Notes under the pieces: model-generated
The model's database searches: none
What the model was told of the DNA's origin: nothing
What the model saw: only the letters and a program-made list of their open reading frames with translations
Shown here: positions 15,864-22,674 of the stretch, in pieces
Layout of the letters: every line of letters begins with the position of its first letter
Position numbering within the stretch: position 1 is the stretch's first letter
Assembly (NCBI RefSeq): GCF_000621605.1
Contig: NZ_JHXX01000019.1
Location: forward strand, 1-39,369
Length of the DNA: 39,369 bases
From: Butyrivibrio sp. MC2021
GTDB lineage: Bacteria; Bacillota; Clostridia; Lachnospirales; Lachnospiraceae
Direction: 5' to 3'
Program-made: the position numbers and the translations under genes

Positions 15864-16643
15864 ATGGAACTTACTTTTGGTGATGTACAGGAAACAGCGC
15901 TTATCCCGCTTGCAATAAAGGCAAGTGAGACAGCAAGGTCTAATGCCAGGATTATCGACCTTAAGGCAAAAGAGATAATTGATGCTCTTGGAGTTGATGT
16001 TAGTAAATACGATCCCTTTTTATCACATGAGGGAGTTGTAGCCAGGACAATACTGTATAGGAATGAGTTAAAACGACTTATCAGCAAGTACCCTGATGCT
16101 CTCTGCATTAATCTTGGATGTGGCTTTGATGATAAGTTCTTGCAGGTAGACAATGGCAAGATCACGTGGTTTGATGTGGATCTTCCGGATCAGATAGAGA
16201 AGAGACGTAAAGTGTACTCTGACAGGGACAGGTGCACAATGCTCGATGGGAGTGCGCTTGACGGAGAATGGACAAGGAAACTTCCTAAGCGAGACATGAC
16301 CATCGTGGTTATGGAAGGAGTCCTTGAATACTTTTCCAAAGACCAGGTAAAGACATGCATCAACATGCTTTGTGACAGCTTCGAACATGGATATCTTCTT
16401 GCGGAGCTTCATTCTCCTTTCCTTGAAAAGAATGGTAGCCATCACGATGCTGTGAAACATACTAATGCTTCTTTCGGATGGGGAACAAAGTCAGGCCGTG
16501 AATATCTGGATCTTGAACCAAGGATGAGCCTTGTGTCTGAAACGAGCTATAACGAAGAAATGAAGAAGTATTCATTGCGCGGAAAACTCTTTGCTATCGT
16601 TGGAAAGAACATCAACAACAGGCTTGCTGTATTTAAATGGTAA
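15864..16643 (+). CDS. Leucine carboxyl methyltransferase-family O-methyltransferase (PPM1/Tcm type)
   Basis: The 259-residue protein is of the PF04072 class: an N-terminal QETALIPLAIKASETAR, the SAM site CINLGCGFDDKFLQ with the acidic WFDVDLPD, and VVMEGVLEYFS after it. Bacterial members are annotated as O-methyltransferases of polyketide (tetracenomycin-like) pathways and methylate carboxylate or hydroxyl groups. AAAGGAGGAGT precedes the ATG. It opens the third transcription unit behind a strong promoter with an operator. It supports the view that the cluster makes or modifies a small molecule. Confidence 0.85.
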   Translation: MELTFGDVQETALIPLAIKASETARSNARIIDLKAKEIIDALGVDVSKYDPFLSHEGVVARTILYRNELKRLISKYPDALCINLGCGFDDKFLQVDNGKITWFDVDLPDQIEKRRKVYSDRDRCTMLDGSALDGEWTRKLPKRDMTIVVMEGVLEYFSKDQVKTCINMLCDSFEHGYLLAELHSPFLEKNGSHHDAVKHTNASFGWGTKSGREYLDLEPRMSLVSETSYNEEMKKYSLRGKLFAIVGKNINNRLAVFKW

Positions 16644-16662
16644 AGCATTAAGGGCGGAATGT

Positions 16663-17382
16663 ATGGATAAGTTTAATGACATCGGAATTGATGACAAGTT
16701 AGACTGGAACAGGATAGAGAAGCTTATGCGGATAGGCATATTTGCCGCATGCATGGTGCTTGTGGGAGATGTGCTTATAGGCTATGGGATGCATGATTCT
16801 TCTAAAACAGGTATGGAATGGTTCTTGTCAGCATATTTGCAATTATCAGATACCAAAATGTTTTGGTCAGCATTTCTGGGATTTATAGGTATTCCACTTG
16901 AGGCACTTTGTTACTTTGGTGTATATAGGTTGATTGTTCCTAAATCACAGAAATACGCTCATTTGTACAGGACAGGAATACTTGGTGTGTTGGCCTATGC
17001 GGGGTGTGGAGTGCACGTTCCTTGTTTATCCACATGCTTCTTTTACAAGTATATGAACGATGCTTCCCCAGAGATTGCAGTAGATGCAGCAGTGAAATTT
17101 GGTAAATACTTTCTTTTGCCGGGAATGATAGTGTTCTTTCTATTCTGGATCATCCAACATGTGGCACATATTGCAGCATTCACAAAAGGGCTGACTCCAT
17201 ATCCTAAATGGTGCTGGATATTCTGTCCTGCGGTAGGAATGGCCGCAGTCATGCTGTTTAAGTTCCTTCCTGAATCAGAAGTTCGCAATGCTATTACTGC
17301 TGCTTGGATCAGTATAGGGAATTTGTGGATGTTCGTTGGACTTTTGGTTATGGCGAAGAAAGTTAAGGCTGGTGACAGATGA
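16663..17382 (+). CDS. Six-helix membrane protein, cluster family B (DUF6796-like, copy 2)
   Basis: The 239-residue protein has an N-terminal cytoplasmic stretch of about 25 residues and then about six helices. The first contains VGDVLIGYGMHD, as in the 15072 product. A central LGFIGIPLEALCYFGVYRL and a HVAHIAAF segment are visible; the histidines within or next to helices (GVHVPCLS, HVAHIA) may be functional. The start is 16663, with AAGGGCGGAA upstream; the in-frame TTG at 16591 lies inside the methyltransferase gene. It overlaps the next start by 4 nt. Confidence 0.65.
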   Translation: MDKFNDIGIDDKLDWNRIEKLMRIGIFAACMVLVGDVLIGYGMHDSSKTGMEWFLSAYLQLSDTKMFWSAFLGFIGIPLEALCYFGVYRLIVPKSQKYAHLYRTGILGVLAYAGCGVHVPCLSTCFFYKYMNDASPEIAVDAAVKFGKYFLLPGMIVFFLFWIIQHVAHIAAFTKGLTPYPKWCWIFCPAVGMAAVMLFKFLPESEVRNAITAAWISIGNLWMFVGLLVMAKKVKAGDR

Positions 17383-17861
17383 TTATTCTGATACAGATGG
17401 TTTTATTCTGCCTGCTTTTTACTGCGATGGTCATGTACGCGGTAAGAGGGGGCGCTATTGATGGATTGTATTTCTATCCGAAAGCAGTGCAGGAAAGGGC
17501 TATAGATATAGGTCTTATAACAAAAGAAACTATGCAGAAAAAGCGCAAGGTCTTCATGACAGAGTTTTACATAGTAATGCTGACAGCGCTTATACTCATT
17601 ATCGGATTATGGAACAGAGTCTCTGATTTCAAAACGGCATATTTACAGGCTCTGCTATTTCTTGAAGTAATGAATATCTATGATGGTATTGTCATAGACA
17701 AGATCTGGGTTGGACATAGCAGGTTTTGGATCTTGCCTGGCTGTGAAGATATTCCATATGTTCAGACTTGGGGCCAGGTTTTGAAAAAAAGAAGCTTGCT
17801 GGCAATTATATGGATAGCAGGAGCTGCTATAGTTGCAGGGATTGTGGTGTTTTTGTTTTGA
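17379..17861 (+). CDS. Small four-helix membrane protein, cluster family A (copy 4)
   Basis: The 160-residue protein is clearly related to the 12670 product: YPKAVQERAIDIGLITKET after helix 1, helix-3 motif YDGIVIDKIWVGH, and FWILPGCEDIPY before helix 4. The start shares an ATGA overlap with the family B gene upstream, so families A and B are translated together. The function is unknown; the repeated D-x4-D-type pattern inside a helix suggests a catalytic or metal-binding pair. Confidence 0.7.
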   Translation: MIILIQMVLFCLLFTAMVMYAVRGGAIDGLYFYPKAVQERAIDIGLITKETMQKKRKVFMTEFYIVMLTALILIIGLWNRVSDFKTAYLQALLFLEVMNIYDGIVIDKIWVGHSRFWILPGCEDIPYVQTWGQVLKKRSLLAIIWIAGAAIVAGIVVFLF

Positions 17862-17873
17862 AGGGGAAATGAG

Positions 17874-18617
17874 ATGTATATCAACGAGTATGGAAATCCT
17901 AATAATCCAAAGCTCATATTGCTGGCGCCAATGATGATATCCGGTGCAAATCTGTATGATCTGATGAGTCCGTATCTTAAGGGAGATTACTTTATCATCG
18001 CTCCCGATCAGGGAGGCCATGGTAAAGCCGGGGCATATATCAGCGCTGATGATGAGTACAGACAGCTTAAATCGTATCTGACTGATAAAGACTATAAGGA
18101 TATCAAGCTTGTATACGGAGCTTCACTTGGCGTAGCAGTTGCATGGCGGCTATTCTGGGATTCTGATTTTAATTTAGAACGTGCCTGGTTTGACGGTGTT
18201 GCACTCAATAAGAGTTCTAAGATGGCAGAAGTGCTTGTGTGTAATCTGTTCAGAAAGAGAAAGAAACAGCTGGATAAGACTCATGTGGAAGCATCAAAAT
18301 CCCTAGTGGATTGGTATGGCTATGACTTCGCAAAGATGATGACTAAGAACTTTGAAAGAATCACGCTGAGTGATATCGATGCAATATGCCATGCATGCTG
18401 TACCTACGATATGAAGCCACTCCAAAAAGAACAACAGGCCAAACTCCATCTTGAATATGGCGAAAAGGATTTTGACCTGAAACTTTCTAGAAAATCTTTT
18501 GCCAAGTACATGCCAGATGTGAAGGTGGTTATTAGAAAAGGATACCCGCATTGTGGATACATGGCAGCACATACCAGAGAGTATGCGGAAGAGATTGAAG
18601 ATTTCATAAATAGATGA
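17874..18617 (+). CDS. Alpha/beta hydrolase
   Basis: The 247-residue protein has an alpha/beta hydrolase fold: LILLAPMMISGANLY (oxyanion region), IIAPDQGGHG (the usual D-x-x-G-x-G loop), nucleophile elbow VYGASLGVAVAW (about residues 83-94) and a late His in GYPHCGYMAAHT. It resembles the hydrolases at 6579 and 11895. It follows the family A membrane gene by 12 nt with a GAAGGGGAAA ribosome site. The substrate is unknown. Confidence 0.8.
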   Translation: MYINEYGNPNNPKLILLAPMMISGANLYDLMSPYLKGDYFIIAPDQGGHGKAGAYISADDEYRQLKSYLTDKDYKDIKLVYGASLGVAVAWRLFWDSDFNLERAWFDGVALNKSSKMAEVLVCNLFRKRKKQLDKTHVEASKSLVDWYGYDFAKMMTKNFERITLSDIDAICHACCTYDMKPLQKEQQAKLHLEYGEKDFDLKLSRKSFAKYMPDVKVVIRKGYPHCGYMAAHTREYAEEIEDFINR

Positions 18618-18640
18618 AAATGAAAAAGGAGAAAGTAGTG

Positions 18641-19201
18641 ATGAATAATAAGTGGAACAAGAAAAATGCGATATGGATGGTTGTATATGCTGTAATCTAT
18701 GCGGTATTCACGGTTTTGGTTTGCGTGTTGGGAGCTATTCATCCGGTAATGTTTGTGTGCTACCAGATTACAGCAGGAATCTTGTTGTCTGGTGTTACTT
18801 TCTACGCATTTAGAAGGATACAGGCACCGGGGTGTGCAGCCATCTTCTCACTGATGATCATCCTGCTATTTGTGATAATAGGGGATGCTGTGCCATGGCA
18901 TGTGATTCCGGTAGTTGTGATCGGAGTTTTGGCGGAGGCTGGCAGGTTCTTGTGCAAGTATAAATGGAATGGGGATGTGATCAGCACTGTAATAATGAGC
19001 TTTTCCACGTTTGGATACTATGGGCAGATATGGTTCAATCGTACATATACTTATGAATGTGCAGTAGAGGAAATGCCAGAAGGATATGCAGATACTCTGA
19101 TGGCAGTAAGCCCTTTTTGGAGCCTTATAGCAGTGTTGATTGCAGGTGTGGCTCTTTCTGTGGCAATCACTGCTGTTACAGCTAAGATATTTACCAATTG
19201 A
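18641..19201 (+). CDS. Trep_Strep/MptD-family putative ECF transporter S component
   Basis: The 186-residue protein has about five helices. It shows IHPVMFVCYQITAGIL and a GDAVPWHVIPVVVIG segment, as in the Trep_Strep (MptD) family of ECF-type substrate-binding membrane proteins. The start is 18641, with AAAAAGGAG before it; an earlier ATG at 18614 overlaps the previous stop and lies before the ribosome site. No ECF ATPase or T component is adjacent, so it would have to share a general energising module. It ends the third unit and may bring in or sense a precursor of the pathway. Confidence 0.7.
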   Translation: MNNKWNKKNAIWMVVYAVIYAVFTVLVCVLGAIHPVMFVCYQITAGILLSGVTFYAFRRIQAPGCAAIFSLMIILLFVIIGDAVPWHVIPVVVIGVLAEAGRFLCKYKWNGDVISTVIMSFSTFGYYGQIWFNRTYTYECAVEEMPEGYADTLMAVSPFWSLIAVLIAGVALSVAITAVTAKIFTN

Positions 19202-19208
19202 AAAAGCG

Positions 19209-19252
19209 TCCCCAAATGTCACCCAAGTGGCACCCAAATGACACCCAAATGG
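19209..19252. repeat. Four tandem 11-bp direct repeats (CACCCAAATGG type)
   Basis: Units are at 19209-19219 (TCCCCAAATGT), 19220-19230 (CACCCAAGTGG), 19231-19241 (CACCCAAATGA) and 19242-19252 (CACCCAAATGG). A period of 11 bp places them on one face of the helix. They lie between the end of the cluster and the replicon module, so they may be a protein-binding array (iteron-like) or a recombination boundary. Confidence 0.7.
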
Positions 19253-19293
19253 TAGTTTCCATGTGGTTTTGAGCATGATATTATTATAATGAG

Positions 19294-19344
19294 CCAAGGA
19301 ATGAACGAGAGAACAAAATCGATTCATTCTTTGGTTTTTCTTTT
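19294..19344 (+). terminator. Rho-independent terminator or attenuator
   Basis: A 12-bp stem with one G-U pair (CCAAGGAATGAA with TTCATTCTTTGG) and a 17-nt loop is followed by TTTTTCTTTT. It would end the third unit of the cluster. A TATAAT at 19285-19290 directly precedes it; if that is a real -10, the hairpin would attenuate the recombinase gene downstream. Confidence 0.75.
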
Positions 19345-19431
19345 GCAAAAGAATAACTGTTGTGAAGCGCTGTTTCCGATATCTGTACCGGGGTGGCGCT
19401 TTTATTATGTCCAAAAAAGAAAGGAAAATGT

Positions 19432-20739
19432 ATGGATTTTGAACAATTCAAAGAGGAACTTGCTTCCAGCGTGAAGGAGATCATGTATTCCAAGTATGGA
19501 ATGGAGGTTGAGGTCGAGGCCAGGACAATGGAGAAGATGAATTCCTCCTATGAGGCACTCACTGTTAAGCCGGAGGACAGCATCATCGGTGTTAACCTCA
19601 ATGCTACAGCGCTTTACCAGCAGTACGAAAAGGGAATTGATATTGATGTCATTACTTCCAAGTCTGCTGAGCTTGCAGAGAGCGCACTTAACAGCAGACC
19701 TGATTTTGATATCGACTCTTTCAAGGATTACAGCAAGATGAAGGAAACACTGACAATGGAAGTTGTTTCTGCTGAGAGAAATGCTGCACTTCTTGAGACT
19801 GTACCTCACAGGATTATGGAGGATATGGCAGTTGTTTACCGCTTTGAGGTGAACACAACTTCATCAGAAAGAGGTTCAATCCTGGTAACAAACCAGATGC
19901 TGGACCAGTACGGGATCACAGCTGAGCAGCTTCATGCCGATGCGCTGATTCATGCTCCTGAGGTCAAGCCTATAGTGATCGAGGGAATGGCACAGGTCCT
20001 TGCTAAGCAGATGGGAGTTGAGGATCTTGAAATGCTTGGCCTTAATATTCCACCTGAGCAGGAACAGATCTTTGTTGCTTCTGTAGAGGGAAATGTCCAC
20101 GGAGCAGGAGTAATTGCTTATCAGGATTTCATGGAAAAGGCTTCTGAGAGGGTTGGTGGTGAGGAGGCATTAGCTCTTTCCTGGACAGATAGCATAGATA
20201 TGGAGAATCGTATCGTTCATGTGAACCGCAGCTTCAGTGACAGACCTGATGAATTCGGAGAATGCAAGAAGCGTATCCAAACTACCAAGACTGATGCTGG
20301 TACAAGAGACATACCCATGGTGCAGGAAGTATTTGATGCATTCCTTATGGAATATGAGTTCCAGAAGATCCTGGGATTCTGTAATGAAGAGATTGATGGA
20401 TTCAAGGATTTCATTTTTATATCCAGCAATCAGAACGTTCTTTTACCCGGAGCAGTGAATCGCGCAATACACAGCGCAGTAGACTGGTACAATGAACACG
20501 AGGTGGCTGCAGCTGCTGATGAGGGAAGGGAACCATTTCTTTTACCGGAAGAGATCACCTGCCATATTCTCCGTCATACCTTCTGTACAAGACTTTGCGA
20601 AAACGAGAGTAACATCAAGGTGATCCAGTCTCTTATGGGACACAGGGATATCACCACCACCATGAACATCTATGCTGATGCCACCAAGGAAAAGAAGCAG
20701 GAGATCATGGCTCACTTGGAGGGGAAGATCATCATTTGA
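19432..20739 (+). CDS. DUF5688 domain fused to a tyrosine recombinase catalytic domain (catalytic Arg I missing)
   Basis: The 435-residue protein has two parts. Residues 1-242 look like DUF5688: MDFEQFKEELASSVKEIM at the start, VNLNATALYQQYEKG, ILVTNQMLDQYGITAEQLH and FVASVEGNVHGAGVIAYQ. From EALALSWTDSIDMENRIVHV (about residue 245) it is a phage-type integrase: TTKTDAGTRDIPM (beta-hairpin Lys), HILRHTFCTRL (H-x-x-R), MGHRDITTTMNIYAD (His and nucleophile Tyr). The recombinase core-binding domain and the T-G-x-R-x-x-E segment with the first catalytic Arg are absent. The start is 19432 with AAGGAAA upstream. It is probably a deletion fusion and catalytically doubtful. Confidence 0.8.
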   Translation: MDFEQFKEELASSVKEIMYSKYGMEVEVEARTMEKMNSSYEALTVKPEDSIIGVNLNATALYQQYEKGIDIDVITSKSAELAESALNSRPDFDIDSFKDYSKMKETLTMEVVSAERNAALLETVPHRIMEDMAVVYRFEVNTTSSERGSILVTNQMLDQYGITAEQLHADALIHAPEVKPIVIEGMAQVLAKQMGVEDLEMLGLNIPPEQEQIFVASVEGNVHGAGVIAYQDFMEKASERVGGEEALALSWTDSIDMENRIVHVNRSFSDRPDEFGECKKRIQTTKTDAGTRDIPMVQEVFDAFLMEYEFQKILGFCNEEIDGFKDFIFISSNQNVLLPGAVNRAIHSAVDWYNEHEVAAAADEGREPFLLPEEITCHILRHTFCTRLCENESNIKVIQSLMGHRDITTTMNIYADATKEKKQEIMAHLEGKIII

Positions 20740-20747
20740 AAAAGTTC

Positions 20748-20776
20748 TTGAATGGATTAAAATGGAGTATTATAAT
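20748..20776 (+). promoter_or_regulatory. Consensus sigma-70-type promoter
   Basis: TTGAAT at 20748-20753 and TATAAT at 20771-20776 have an exact 17-bp spacer. Transcription would begin near 20783 and run to the strong terminator at 21204-21249. Confidence 0.75.
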
Positions 20777-20805
20777 ATGAGTATAAAACATCACTCATAG
20801 AATTT

Positions 20806-21027
20806 ATGAGATGTAATGTAGTGAAATGTGTAGTCAAAATGTCCGGATTGGATGACTACTACATACATTTGGGCTTCATTGGTGAGTGTCCACACAGATC
20901 CAATAAAAATGAGGCCTGCCACGCAGTTTACAACACTTTCTGGTATTTCGGTGGACTTGTGTGGTATCTCAAAATTGAGATGAAAGATTTCAAGTGGACG
21001 TGTATGGACAGTAATGGTCGTGGATGA
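20806..21027 (+). CDS. Possible small Cys/aromatic-rich protein (uncertain)
   Basis: This 73-codon frame would encode a protein rich in Tyr, Trp and Cys, with GLDDYYIHLGFIGECPH and FWYFGGLVWYLKIEM. The codon pattern is not unlike coding sequence, and it starts about 23 nt after the predicted transcript start. No Shine-Dalgarno sequence is visible, and perfect hairpins fall inside the frame. Either the frame or the RNA is the functional product; I cannot tell which. Confidence 0.25.
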   Translation: MRCNVVKCVVKMSGLDDYYIHLGFIGECPHRSNKNEACHAVYNTFWYFGGLVWYLKIEMKDFKWTCMDSNGRG

Positions 21028-21203
21028 TAGAGACCACTCTAATTTTCCCGACACTTAAGTCACTGGGCAAATAAAGCCAGTAAACATGCGGGTTACAGGG
21101 AATCACATATTTTTACTGCAACAATACTACAACAGATTGAGCCCATATACACGGGAATAATCGGGAAGTAGTTGCATAGACAAATCAATAAAGTACTCAT
21201 TTT

Positions 21204-21249
21204 AGAGTCATTCTTGAACGAAAATTCAGGAATGGCTCTTTTTGTTTTT
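21204..21249 (+). terminator. Strong Rho-independent terminator
   Basis: A 15-bp stem with two G-U pairs (AGAGTCATTCTTGAA with TTCAGGAATGGCTCT) and a 5-nt loop is followed by TTTTTGTTTTT. It ends the transcript begun at 20783, about 60 nt before the HTH gene at 21309. Confidence 0.85.
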
Positions 21250-21308
21250 GTGACATGCGAAAGACCTCTGCAAGAACTCATCCCAAAAAGAGATTACGGA
21301 GGTAGCAT

Positions 21309-21581
21309 ATGGATTTTGATGATGAGGAATATCAGGACCTTGAAAGAAAACAGGAAGTCCGCAATAAGGCAAGAATGTTTCGTAGGAAGCTAATCAGATA
21401 CAAAGAAGCAGAGTACATCTACAGTATTCAGCACAAGAAGCTATTAGAGCTCGCTGATAAGGCGGGAGCTCTCTATCGGATTGATGGGTACGTTCTCATA
21501 AACATAGAGATATTTGAAGCATATCTGGAAAGGTTCCACCAGCCACCTAAGATGACCAAGACAGGGGGAAGGAAGAAATGA
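21309..21581 (+). CDS. Small helix-turn-helix protein (DUF6462-like, copy 1)
   Basis: The 90-residue protein has a charged N-terminal helix and then RYKEAEYIYSIQHKKLLELA, followed by AGALYRIDGYVLINIEIFEAYLE. This is the excisionase/MerR-like winged-helix fold of the Lachnospiraceae DUF6462 group. TTACGGAGG precedes the ATG. The next gene encodes a relative and overlaps it by 4 nt. Their place before parA suggests a role as regulators or accessory DNA-binding proteins of the replicon. Confidence 0.75.
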   Translation: MDFDDEEYQDLERKQEVRNKARMFRRKLIRYKEAEYIYSIQHKKLLELADKAGALYRIDGYVLINIEIFEAYLERFHQPPKMTKTGGRKK

Positions 21582-21886
21582 GCGGATGTATCTGGAAGTT
21601 CTCACAGTATTTGGACGATGAAGATTTGATGTTTGCCCATAAGGTAATGGTCACATATAAGCTTGCCGGAGAATATTACGGAATTGGAGAGAAACCGATG
21701 ATAAGGATGGCATGGGCATCCGGGGCAGTCTATAAGATCGGGAAAAGAGTCCTGATAAGACGAGATATTTTTGAAGAGTATCTTAGAGCCCACCAGAAGC
21801 AGGTAGATAAGCTCATCGAAGGTGATGAGGAAAAATTATTAAAAATCTTTGAAGCAAAGGCAAAGGAGGAAGATGAAAATGAGTAA
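21578..21886 (+). CDS. Small helix-turn-helix protein (DUF6462-like, copy 2)
   Basis: The 102-residue protein has the same core as its neighbour: [20 protein letters not shown], then [21 protein letters not shown] charged C-terminal helix rich in Lys and Glu follows. The ATG overlaps the upstream stop (ATGA), and its 3' end contains the parA ribosome site and start. The tandem pair plus parA and parB forms one translationally coupled operon. Confidence 0.75.
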   Translation: MSGCIWKFSQYLDDEDLMFAHKVMVTYKLAGEYYGIGEKPMIRMAWASGAVYKIGKRVLIRRDIFEEYLRAHQKQVDKLIEGDEEKLLKIFEAKAKEEDENE

Positions 21887-22661
21887 AGTTATCGCAATCG
21901 CAAATCAGAAAGGTGGTGTGGGAAAAACCACAACAGCAGTGAATTTAGGAGCAGGACTTGCTGCTCAGGGTAAGAAGGTACTTTTACTGGATACGGATCC
22001 ACAGGGCAGTCTTTCAATCTGTATGGGATATACAGAGCCTGACAAGCTGGATGTAACAATTGCAACAGTAATTGAGAAGCTTGTTAATGAGGAAGATATT
22101 CCGGAGGGATATGCTATTTTGAAGCATTCAGAGAATATTGACTTGCTTCCGTCAAATATAGGGCTGTCTGCAGCCGAGGTTTCACTTGTAAATGTTATGA
22201 GCAGAGAACTTGTCTTGAAGGATTATGTGGATCAGATCAAGGAGCAGTACGATTTCGTTGTGATTGACTGCATGCCATCTCTTGGAATTATGACAGTAAA
22301 TGCTCTGGCCTGTGCAGACACAGTGCTCATCCCGGTACAGAGTGCTTTCCTTCCGGTTAAAGGTCTTCAGGCACTCATCAAGACTATTTATACAGTAAAG
22401 CGCAGGCTTAACTCTAAATTGGAGATTGAAGGAATTTTACTGACCATGGTTGATAACCGCACAAATTATGCAAAAGAAATTGTAGCTGAAGTTAATGAGG
22501 TATATGGAAAGAGCCTTCCTGTATTTCCTATAGAGATACCACTTTCAATAAGAGCTTCAGAGACCAGCGCAATCAGTAAGAGCATATTTGAGTATGACCC
22601 CAAAGGAAAAGTTGCAGCTGCTTATACAGCACTTACAGATGTAGTGATCAGAAATTCATAA
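21879..22661 (+). CDS. parA: ParA/Soj chromosome or plasmid partitioning ATPase
   Basis: The 260-residue ParA has the deviant Walker [17 protein letters not shown], the switch [10 protein letters not shown] and the Walker [15 protein letters not shown]. It lacks the N-terminal HTH of P1-type ParA, so it is the short Soj-like or type Ib kind. I chose the ATG at 21879, because AAAGGAGGA is 8 nt upstream of it; two codons earlier there is an ATG with too little spacing. It segregates the replicon with the ParB encoded 13 nt downstream. Confidence 0.92.
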   Translation: MSKVIAIANQKGGVGKTTTAVNLGAGLAAQGKKVLLLDTDPQGSLSICMGYTEPDKLDVTIATVIEKLVNEEDIPEGYAILKHSENIDLLPSNIGLSAAEVSLVNVMSRELVLKDYVDQIKEQYDFVVIDCMPSLGIMTVNALACADTVLIPVQSAFLPVKGLQALIKTIYTVKRRLNSKLEIEGILLTMVDNRTNYAKEIVAEVNEVYGKSLPVFPIEIPLSIRASETSAISKSIFEYDPKGKVAAAYTALTDVVIRNS

Positions 22662-22674
22662 GGAGGGCGGACAG

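Larger units (their letters stand above)
20783..21249 (+). ncRNA. Candidate structured non-coding RNA, about 470 nt
   Basis: This stretch of more than 500 bases has no confident gene. It is bounded by a consensus promoter and a strong terminator and contains several perfect stems: GTAGTCA/TGACTAC (20830-20859), ATCTCA/TGAGAT (20966-20981) and ACTGG/CCAGT (21062-21081). A 73-codon open frame (20806-21027) overlaps it, but that frame has no ribosome site. It could be a plasmid-type regulatory RNA, a structured leader for the HTH/parAB genes, or part of an origin or centromere. I did not recognise a known RNA family. Confidence 0.4.

Noticed and set aside
19365..19405. Second terminator before the recombinase fusion (AAGCGC/GCGCTT)
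   Set aside because: The stem is only 6 bp with a 25-nt loop and a weak T-run; not strong enough to list.
20791..21054. 87-codon minus-strand frame opposite the candidate RNA
   Set aside because: It has a GTG start with no ribosome site and no recognisable family; the promoter and terminator both point the other way.
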